Assembly (NCBI GenBank): GCA_003219335.1
Contig: QHOF01000378.1
Span: 1-5,244 of the forward strand
Length of the DNA: 5,244 bases
Direction: 5' to 3'
From: Verrucomicrobiota bacterium
GTDB lineage: Bacteria; Verrucomicrobiota; Verrucomicrobiia; Chthoniobacterales; UBA10450
The notes below the pieces were generated by a model, which ran no database searches, was not told the DNA's origin, and saw nothing but the letters and a program-made list of their open reading frames with translations. Each line of letters begins with the position of its first letter. The first letter of the stretch is position 1. Both the position numbers and the translations under genes were made by a program. Positions 1-4,557 of this stretch are shown piece after piece.

Positions 1-647
1 GCTTCGATTTCAGATTCGAAAGGGACATCGAGCAGCAGCAGCGGCATCGGCGGCCAGCCGGTCACCGGCGAGTCCAGTGCCTTGGTTGCGGTCTCGAACA
101 ATGCAGCCCGATCGCTGGCGCCGGCCTCGTTCAGGAGGATGTCGACGCGATCCAGCAAGGCGGCAAGGTCAGTCCCGCTACGCGGCAGCCGGGCCAACTC
201 ACCGCTCGCTACAGCGGCAAGTCTCAACTCCAGCAAGGTACGCGCCAGCGCCTTAGGAAACCCTGGGGTCTGGGAGACCGGCGAGAAATACTCAAGCGCT
301 TCATCGCCGCGGGCTTCGAACGCCGCCCGCGTCGCAACCGCTTCATGTCCTAGCGTCGTCGTGGGAGCGCGTTCCCGAGAAGCCAATTCCATGACGGCCA
401 GCCGGGCGGCGAGCTGGGTGAAAGAGAGCCGATGCAGGCCAAACGTCGCGCCTCTCTCAATCGAAATTGCGCGAGCGAGATCGTCCACCGATCCTCGTGA
501 TCCGCCGAGGAGAAGCACCTCCGCGCCGGGTTCGAACCGCTCCAGAAACCGGCGAGCCTCACGAAGGCGAACCGCTGCCGACCCAGACTGAACGGCGGCG
601 ATAGTAGGATAAGCAGCGGCGTGTCTATAGGAAGTTGGTTCAGTCAC
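1..647 (-). CDS. AddB-like PD-(D/E)XK nuclease, N-terminal part (gene runs off the left edge)
   Basis: Only the first 215 codons are in the window. The translation has an N-terminal segment with LLLGGSRGS (residues 45-53), followed by RGATFGLHRLSFTQLAARLA (about 65-84), and later a PLLLLDVPF strand (about 202-210). From memory, this pattern is typical of the large PD-(D/E)XK nuclease/helicase-like proteins of AddB type that pair with a UvrD/AddA-type helicase in double-strand break repair. The nuclease domain would lie in the missing C-terminal part, so its catalytic residues cannot be checked here. I chose the GTG at 647. A GAGG lies 6 nt upstream, and the decayed second copy (start at 4402) has its ATG at exactly the matching codon. 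The in-frame GTG at 650 is a less likely alternative. The gene is clearly GC-richer than its neighbours to the right, as expected for a resident gene next to imported ones. The family call is by recognition of motifs, not by a search. Confidence 0.68.
   Translation of the reverse strand, partial: MTEPTSYRHAAAYPTIAAVQSGSAAVRLREARRFLERFEPGAEVLLLGGSRGSVDDLARAISIERGATFGLHRLSFTQLAARLAVMELASRERAPTTTLGHEAVATRAAFEARGDEALEYFSPVSQTPGFPKALARTLLELRLAAVASGELARLPRSGTDLAALLDRVDILLNEAGASDRAALFETATKALDSPVTGWPPMPLLLLDVPFESEIE
409..603. repeat. Long direct repeat, intact copy (inside the AddB-like gene)
   Basis: This 195-bp block matches 4167-4358 with, by hand alignment, 28 mismatches and gaps of 1 and 2 bases, about 84% identity. 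It covers codons 15 to 80 of the AddB-like gene. From here to the start codon both copies have the same 44-bp length but little nucleotide identity. Confidence 0.85.
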
Positions 648-657
648 CACGAGCCTC
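645..657 (-). promoter_or_regulatory. Ribosome binding site and GTG start of the AddB-like gene
   Basis: On the minus strand GAGG (657-654) is followed after 3 nt by two consecutive GTG codons. The second (647-645) has the usual 6-nt spacing. The paralogous remnant at 4359-4402 has the same number of bases (44) between the shared block and its ATG, which supports the second GTG as the start. Confidence 0.55.
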
Positions 658-708
658 AGAGATTTTCTATCTAGCGTCGTCACTCACCAAAGTACGGGAT
701 TCGATCCA

Positions 709-737
709 GCTGCCGGACGAAGCCGCGTTGCGGCAGC
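709..737 (-). other. Hairpin 37 nt downstream of the RT stop codon
   Basis: GCTGCCG (709-715) and CGGCAGC (731-737) form a perfect 7-bp inverted repeat around a 15-nt loop. An alternative shorter stem, GCCGC/GCGGC, spans 722-734. There is no T-tract after it in the direction of transcription, so it is a poor intrinsic terminator. It could protect the 3' end of the RT message or be a Rho-assisted end. It lies in the 127-bp gap between the RT stop and the AddB-like start, where I see no gene. Confidence 0.3.
712..724. repeat. 13-bp direct repeat, copy beyond the RT 3' end
   Basis: The 13 bases gccggacgaagcc here are repeated exactly, in the same orientation, at 2661-2673. This copy lies about 50 bp beyond the RT stop codon, and the other lies directly beyond the fic stop codon. 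Each is thus on the 3' side of one cargo gene. The match could be chance. Confidence 0.4.
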
Positions 738-774
738 CCTAACGTGTCCATTGTTCGTCGGGCACGTGTCGATC

Positions 775-2268
775 TTAATCACGCTCGTCATAGTTTGTTC
801 CCCGACTATAGGCCTTGAATTTAGTTCGGCGGCCTTTGACGAGACCCTCAGCCTCGTAGAATGACATCTTTTTATCCGTCTCGGATGCCTCAGCAAAGTC
901 CCGGGATGAAAACTGATACCAATCGTACCCAGGATGTGCATCGAGGTGCTCCCATAAAAGACTCAACATAGGATCACGACCAACCGTTTGTGCGCGTATG
1001 TCAGCCTTCATTATGGAATGTAACTGTTGTGCTGCGACTACCGCAGCGCGTTTCAAAAACAAGCTATTGGAGTCCGTGAGACACGCATCCACGATCTCCC
1101 CTCGCCGCAGGCCGTCTCCGTGGCGGGCAAATGCTACTGCAGCCCAACCTCGTAAGTAGTCCGGCTGTGCCCGATCAAAAGCAAGGGCGCGCAGTTTATC
1201 CATCGCCTCAGCAGGTAGGCTTTGTGCGCGAGCCATCGCGATAATGGCCCACATGTTGGTCCACGCGTAGGCGTTGTAGTCTGGAGCGTTCAGGATCGCA
1301 AGAAGTTCTCGGACACCGTCCTGTGACAGAGCAGGGGAGGCGAATTCCGCCCACTTGTCGGCCGCGCCCGGGTGGCTGCGAAAACCACGGAGAGCAATGG
1401 CTTCCAGCTGCTGGCAAGCATCAGATCGGACGCCCACGAATTGAGCGACCCGGAGGAGTCGGTTACCGTAAGCGCGAATCAGCCGGTCTTTTCCATGCTT
1501 TCTGGCGGCTTGCAACTCATTGCAAGCGATGCGAAGGCACTCTTCGACCTTCGTCTTCGTTGCAGTGAACAAAAGCTCGTCACACTCAGCCAGCTTAAAA
1601 TCATGATCAGCTTCCTGGGCATGTATCCATTCGGCATCATCCGCATCGATCAGTTCGGTCTTCTTGCTGTTTAGGAATAACCCTGCTGCTTTGAGCTGTG
1701 CCTCTAACTCTTGCAGTCCACGCAGCACGGCTCCCCGTGTCTTGGCGACCAGACGGATATCATCAACATAGCGGAGATAGCCAAGCTCGGGCACCGCGCG
1801 AAGACGATCATCAATAACTCTAAGGTATATATCTGCAAAAAATCGACTAGCGTCCATGTTCTGTGGCAGTCCGCGGCCCTTCAACGCTGCGGCCTCCAGA
1901 AGCTCTCCCAAAGCGGAAAGTTCGTCCGCGAAATCTGTCGCGCTTTTGTCGAGAATAGTATGCAGCCCAGCGACGAAACCACGGATGGATATGTGCTCAA
2001 AGAATGACGTGAGATCAGTAGCAATGGCGAACCCTTCAGCGCCATGATCGAGAATTAATTTGCGGTATTCATTGTTAAATCGCGCCCACGCCGAGACACC
2101 GCGGCCTGCTCGCATCCAAGTTTTCAACTCTGCTGGAGTGACAACTTGGACTAAGGCAGGTTTGCAATTTCGGTAGGAGTCGGCGGAGAAGCAGCATGTA
2201 CGCGATACGGAGACAAAACGGAAACCACGGGGTATCACGAGTAAGAAGGCTTGTGGGGCGAGGCACAA
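775..2268 (-). CDS. Abi/DRT-type reverse transcriptase with HEAT-like C-terminal half (main reading frame)
   Basis: This frame encodes 497 residues from its first ATG and contains the RT core. Motif A is ATDLTSFFEHI with the metal-binding Asp at residue 85. Motif B is GLPQN at 133-137, motif C is YVDD at 167-170 with the catalytic Asp pair, and a motif D-like stretch follows (GLFLNSKKTEL, 196-206). An upstream piece, LLVIPRGFRFVSVS (9-22), looks like the fingers strand that precedes motif A. From about residue 250 to 450 the protein is a run of amphipathic helices, for example LRGWAAVAFARHG (372-384), resembling the HEAT-like repeats of AbiA/AbiK/Abi-P2 and other 'unknown group' RTs. No maturase, retron or integrase-like domain is visible. 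Such RTs commonly act in anti-phage defence, sometimes by protein-primed or RNA-templated DNA synthesis. The ATG at 2268 is unlikely to be the true start, because the family's N-terminus is found in a different frame at 2281-2455. The full product would be about 555-560 residues. Confidence 0.88.
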   Translation of the reverse strand: MCLAPQAFLLVIPRGFRFVSVSRTCCFSADSYRNCKPALVQVVTPAELKTWMRAGRGVSAWARFNNEYRKLILDHGAEGFAIATDLTSFFEHISIRGFVAGLHTILDKSATDFADELSALGELLEAAALKGRGLPQNMDASRFFADIYLRVIDDRLRAVPELGYLRYVDDIRLVAKTRGAVLRGLQELEAQLKAAGLFLNSKKTELIDADDAEWIHAQEADHDFKLAECDELLFTATKTKVEECLRIACNELQAARKHGKDRLIRAYGNRLLRVAQFVGVRSDACQQLEAIALRGFRSHPGAADKWAEFASPALSQDGVRELLAILNAPDYNAYAWTNMWAIIAMARAQSLPAEAMDKLRALAFDRAQPDYLRGWAAVAFARHGDGLRRGEIVDACLTDSNSLFLKRAAVVAAQQLHSIMKADIRAQTVGRDPMLSLLWEHLDAHPGYDWYQFSSRDFAEASETDKKMSFYEAEGLVKGRRTKFKAYSRGTNYDERD

Positions 2269-2280
2269 CCAATCGACCGA

Positions 2281-2455
2281 GCTGCTGCATGTCCGGCCGG
2301 AGACAGGACGTAATCAGCTGTGGTACGTGTTGGCTTGCGACCAAACTGTAGTCAGCATAGCGAACGTAATCGGGGCAGAAGTCGTCTTCGGCGTCAGCTT
2401 TTGCCCACTGAATTGCACTGATCAGCTCGTTGTCCCGAATTTTTGGTATCTTCAT
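2281..2455 (-). pseudogene. N-terminal segment of the same reverse transcriptase, in another frame (frameshift)
   Basis: The ATG at 2455 opens MKIPKIRDNELISAIQWAK and continues through EDDFCPDYVRYADYS. This looks like the opening segment of Abi/DRT RTs, where a helix of the type 'W-K-x-D-x-x-x-D-F-x-P-D' precedes the fingers. AAGGG lies 9 nt upstream, a usable Shine-Dalgarno. This frame continues to a stop at 2075 but loses RT character, while the catalytic frame is open from 2313 leftwards. Joining them needs one base to be skipped (+1) somewhere between about 2313 and 2250. Causes could be a sequencing error, a real inactivating indel, or, less likely, programmed frameshifting. An in-frame GTG at 2521 would add 22 residues, but these do not look like the family. 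Confidence 0.65.
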
Positions 2456-2592
2456 GAACTGAAGCCCTTGAGACCGTTCGTGAGTAGGACGAAACGCCCG
2501 ACCCACCGCTGACCGCGCCACCGTTGCCGTCGCAAAAGTTCCCGTAAGAGCGCGTACAATAGGGGACGCGTTTTAGTTCTTCAACGGGAATC
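2456..2592 (-). ncRNA. Structured 5' leader of the RT message, candidate RT-associated RNA
   Basis: Starting about 7 nt beyond the predicted -10 box, the transcript would open with a two-helix hairpin. The outer stem is 2584-2590 paired with 2539-2545 (TTCCCGT/ACGGGAA, 7 bp perfect). The inner stem is 2566-2570 paired with 2551-2555 (ACGCG/CGCGT), with a 10-nt apical loop. About 80 further GC-rich nucleotides lead to the RT start. No open frame in it looks like a protein. Several defence RTs (retrons, DRT2, DRT9) use a structured RNA encoded just upstream of the RT gene, so the position is suggestive. A plain attenuator or mRNA-stabilising hairpin is an alternative; ACTTTTG follows the hairpin. 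Confidence 0.4.
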
Positions 2593-2598
2593 GCTCGA

Positions 2599-2627
2599 AA
2601 TATCTTATAGTTGCATCAACCTGTCAA
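2599..2627 (-). promoter_or_regulatory. Sigma70-type promoter for the RT transcript
   Basis: On the minus strand TTGACA (2627-2622, perfect -35 consensus) is followed after exactly 17 bp by GATATT (2604-2599, four of six matches to TATAAT). Transcription should start near 2592, immediately in front of the leader hairpin. It lies between the fic terminator and the RT gene, so the RT would have its own promoter. A nearby TATAAG (2611-2606) is too close to the -35 box to be the -10. Confidence 0.6.
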
Positions 2628-2642
2628 GATTTTCTGGGCGAC

Positions 2643-2661
2643 AAAAACTGCTAAAGTGCAG
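2643..2661 (-). terminator. Small intrinsic terminator after fic
   Basis: On the minus strand CTGC (2661-2658) and GCAG (2651-2648) form a 4-bp stem, extendable by two G-U pairs, around a 6-nt loop. Five T residues (2647-2643) follow directly. It starts 13 nt beyond the fic stop and lies just upstream of the RT promoter. The stem is short, so termination may be partial and some read-through into the RT leader is possible. Confidence 0.45.
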
Positions 2662-2673
2662 CCGGACGAAGCC
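2661..2673. repeat. 13-bp direct repeat, copy beyond the fic 3' end
   Basis: This is an exact copy of positions 712-724 in the same orientation. It begins 1 bp past the fic stop codon, and its first base is also the last base of the terminator stem. Confidence 0.4.
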
Positions 2674-2674
2674 C

Positions 2675-3868
2675 TCACCCGATTTTCTCGTCAAGAATGA
2701 GCGGCCGCGGCGGAGGCGCGCTTGATCCGCGCGGTGTAGGCAGTTCATTTCTTGTTTCGATATTCAAGTGGTAGCGCGTGCTTTTGAGCGCGCCGGTGCG
2801 AATCAGGACGCCCTTGTCGACGAGGTCCTGAAGGTCGCGTGTGGCGGTGGCGCGCGCGGCACCGGTGATCGAAATGTAATTCTCAGCGCTCAGGCCGCCC
2901 TTGAAGCCCTCCACCCCTTCCCGGAAGATCCGGGCGAGGGCCTTTTCCTGCCGCTCATTGAGCTGACTCTTGACCCTGTCGTAGAGCATTGTTTTTTGGA
3001 TCAGAAAGTCGATCATGCGTTGTGTCGTCTCCTGCGCCTGCAAAACAGTGTCAGCGAAATACACAAGCCACGCCGTAATTTCATTGTCTTTGCTGCTGCG
3101 CTGGAGCGCCTCGTAGTAAGATTTCTTGTTCCTCTGGATGGCCTGCGAGAGCGCAATCAACGTCGGCTTGCCGAGAGCCTGGGACAAAGCCTTTTCGGCC
3201 AGCGCGCGCGCAATGCGTCCGTTGCCGTCTTCGAACGGGTGGATCGTGACAAAATACAGATGGGCAATACCTGCGCGCGTAAGAGCCGGAAGCGCTGTGT
3301 CGCCGTGCGGCGCCGTATCATTGAACCAGTTGACGAAGCCCTCCATTTCTTTTTCCATCGTCGCGGATGGCGGCGCTTCGAAATGAATCTTCGGATTGCC
3401 GATCGGGCCGGAGATGATCTGCATTGGCTCATCGTGTGTTCTGTAGGCGCCAATGTTTTTTAAATCGCGCCTGCCGGCTGTAACCATGCCGTGCCATCGA
3501 AACATGGTTTCGTGCGTGAGAGGCTCGGCGAAGTTGCGATAAAGGTCCATCATCATGTCGGCAATGCCCTGCTCAGCGGGAGGAATTCTGCGCGCATCGG
3601 TATCTAGCCCAAAATTGTGCCGGATGGATGATTGCACGCTGTCGCGGTTGAGGTACTCGCCTTCGATTTCGGAAGTTTTGATAGCCTCGTTGCTGAGCAG
3701 CTCAGCAGTCAACGCGCTTTTCTCATCATCGCGGATGTGTAGGAGCGCGCCGAGCAGAACGCCACCGTGAAGCAGAAATCTCGCCTCGGTTTGTTGAAGC
3801 GCTGACTTGTCGAAGCGGAACCGGGGCCAATCGTCCTGTTGCCAGTTCCACCTGTTCTCAGCGTGCAT
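2675..3868 (-). CDS. Fic family protein (AMP-transferase) with inhibitory helix and C-terminal winged helix
   Basis: The 397-residue product is complete and of usual length for this Fic class. The N-terminus WNWQQDDWPRFRFD (7-20) matches the DUF4172-type domain that precedes many Fic domains. TSEIEG (65-70) fits the [S/T]xxxE[G/N] inhibitory motif, whose Glu blocks ATP binding; an inhibitor N-terminal to the Fic core makes this a class II enzyme. The Fic core carries HPFEDGNGRIAR (210-221), with the catalytic His and all motif residues intact. A winged helix-turn-helix is likely at about 325-370 (ENYISITGAARATATRDLQD, then a wing ending in STRYHL). Known relatives move AMP, or another nucleotide monophosphate, from NTP to a hydroxyl side chain of a target protein; the target here is unknown. 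The start is fixed: an in-frame TAA lies two codons upstream of the ATG, and AAGGAG lies 14 nt upstream, a long spacing. Three operator-like repeats upstream and the winged helix together suggest autoregulation, which is an inference. Confidence 0.95.
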   Translation of the reverse strand: MHAENRWNWQQDDWPRFRFDKSALQQTEARFLLHGGVLLGALLHIRDDEKSALTAELLSNEAIKTSEIEGEYLNRDSVQSSIRHNFGLDTDARRIPPAEQGIADMMMDLYRNFAEPLTHETMFRWHGMVTAGRRDLKNIGAYRTHDEPMQIISGPIGNPKIHFEAPPSATMEKEMEGFVNWFNDTAPHGDTALPALTRAGIAHLYFVTIHPFEDGNGRIARALAEKALSQALGKPTLIALSQAIQRNKKSYYEALQRSSKDNEITAWLVYFADTVLQAQETTQRMIDFLIQKTMLYDRVKSQLNERQEKALARIFREGVEGFKGGLSAENYISITGAARATATRDLQDLVDKGVLIRTGALKSTRYHLNIETRNELPTPRGSSAPPPRPLILDEKIG

Positions 3869-3896
3869 GAGTTATAAAACCACTCCTTTATAACTC
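3869..3896. promoter_or_regulatory. Operator-like inverted repeat O1, overlapping the fic ribosome binding site
   Basis: Half-sites are gagttataaaa (3869-3879) and ctttataactc (3886-3896). Ten base pairs are perfect around an 8-bp centre, and one more pair can be added outside. It ends next to the fic ATG and contains the AAGGAG Shine-Dalgarno (3888-3883). A bound protein here would block the start of transcription or translation. It is the best of three sites of the same consensus. Confidence 0.65.
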
Positions 3897-3898
3897 AC

Positions 3899-3904
3899 AT
3901 AATA
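3899..3904 (-). promoter_or_regulatory. Candidate -10 box for fic
   Basis: TATTAT on the minus strand lies between operators O1 and O2. No good -35 box is found at 16-18 bp; that place is covered by O2. The promoter may be weak, or activated or repressed through the operators. With this -10 the transcript would start inside O1, about 25 nt before the ATG. Confidence 0.35.
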
Positions 3905-3913
3905 CCGTTTTTT

Positions 3914-3940
3914 GATTAATAAAGACAGACTTTATGCCTC
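3914..3940. promoter_or_regulatory. Operator-like inverted repeat O2
   Basis: The left half gattaataaag (3914-3924) and right half ctttatgcctc (3930-3940) each match the O1 consensus half-site at 9 of 11 positions. The core ataaag/ctttat is perfectly symmetric around 5 bp. It covers the expected -35 region of the fic promoter. Confidence 0.5.
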
Positions 3941-3956
3941 AGAACTTGGCTTAAAT

Positions 3957-3983
3957 GAGTTATAAAGAAACCTTCTATAGCTC
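3957..3983. promoter_or_regulatory. Operator-like inverted repeat O3
   Basis: The left half gagttataaag (3957-3967) is an exact consensus half-site. The right half ttctatagctc (3973-3983) matches 8 of 11. The centre is 5 bp, as in O2. O1, O2 and O3 begin at 3869, 3914 and 3957, so they repeat every 43-45 bp, about four helical turns. Confidence 0.55.
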
Positions 3984-3984
3984 A

Positions 3985-4154
3985 AAATACGCGCATTTTT
4001 GATGCATAGACGCTGTTTTTGTGTCACATCGGAAATCATGAATGTGGCGACTCATTCTCCGCACCTCGGTGGAGAAATTCAAGCAATGCCGCATGGTCAG
4101 TATTATTCACCGCTCAAATTGCTGAGAATACGGACCTGATCGCCGCACTGCCGG
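3985..4154. other. Stretch without a recognisable gene between the operator array and the nuclease remnant
   Basis: I see no gene, RNA or promoter that I can support here. A short minus-strand frame (GTG at 4110 to a TGA at 4036-4038, 24 codons) and a short plus-strand frame from the ATG at 4038 are present. Both are too small and lack a convincing ribosome site. The segment is probably debris at the junction between the imported genes and the old nuclease gene. Confidence 0.4.
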
Positions 4155-4402
4155 GTTATCCGGGGCGCGAGTTGGGTGCAAGAGAGTCGATGCAGTCCAA
4201 ATATCGCGCCTCTTTCTAGTGAAAGCGCGCGCGAGATCGTCCACCGAACCGCGTGATCCTCCGAGGAGAAGCCCTCCGCGCCGGGTTCGAATCGGTCCAA
4301 AAACCCACGCGTCTCGCGTAGGCGAACTGCTGCCGACCCTGACTGAACAGCGGTGATACCAGCATTGGCAGCAGTGTTTCCAATGGAGTTCGATTCAGAC
4401 AT
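4155..4402 (-). pseudogene. Decayed second copy of the AddB-like gene's 5' end
   Basis: From the ATG at 4402 the frame reads MSESNS, then AVQSGSAAVRLRE and FLDRFEPGAE, which match residues 19-43 of the AddB-like protein at 1-647. A 1-base deletion near 4272 throws the frame off, so the VLLLGGSRGS segment is lost. A 2-base deletion near 4230 restores it, and the text returns as LERGAIFGLHRLSCTQLA. Homology stops near codon 80 (about 4155), and the frame ends at 4103. No C-terminal part remains, so the product cannot be a nuclease. The ATG lacks a good Shine-Dalgarno. It is best read as the old start of the nuclease gene, left behind when the RT and fic genes were placed upstream of a replacement start. 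Confidence 0.82.
4167..4358. repeat. Long direct repeat, decayed copy (inside the nuclease remnant)
   Basis: This is the counterpart of 409-603 in the same orientation. The RT and fic genes lie wholly between the two copies. The stretch from 4403 to 4557 beyond it holds no gene that I can support, only a 10-bp palindrome at 4489-4498. Confidence 0.85.
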
Positions 4403-4557
4403 CACGACATTGCGTTCATCCACAGATCCGAATTTTACACAAAGAAAATAACCTATATAGCACACTCGGTAGGGATGAGAGCACAAAGCGGTTAACCGAG
4501 AGAGGTGTTCAGAGCTTGGATCGATTCTACCGGCCAACACCCAGGCCACCTTTCGCC

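Noticed and set aside
82..591. Plus-strand open frame of 169 codons
   Set aside because: It lies antisense to the AddB-like gene, and its low-complexity Ser/Arg/Ala-rich translation is typical of a GC-rich shadow frame.
350..681. 11-bp repeat ctagcgtcgtc at 350-360 and 671-681
   Set aside because: It is short, one copy is inside coding sequence, and it does not mark a boundary consistent with the larger repeats.
690..715. tRNA T-arm-like sequence (GGATCGAATCC on the minus strand) that could mark an attachment site
   Set aside because: The stem has a mismatch, the loop lacks the TTC start, and no other tRNA arm or CCA end is nearby.
2075..2280. Continuation of the RT N-terminal frame as a separate small protein
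   Set aside because: After about 2280 this frame loses RT character, while the overlapping frame carries the RT fingers and palm. The continuation is a frameshift by-product.
2768..3463. Plus-strand open frame of 231 codons
   Set aside because: It is wholly antisense to the intact fic gene, whose catalytic motifs are unambiguous. The translation resembles nothing known to me.
4036..4110. 24-codon minus-strand frame starting at GTG 4110
   Set aside because: It has no ribosome site and no recognisable family, and it lies in the debris between the fic operators and the remnant.
4489..4498. 10-bp palindrome cggttaaccg
   Set aside because: It is isolated, unlike the fic operator consensus, and not tied to any promoter I could define.
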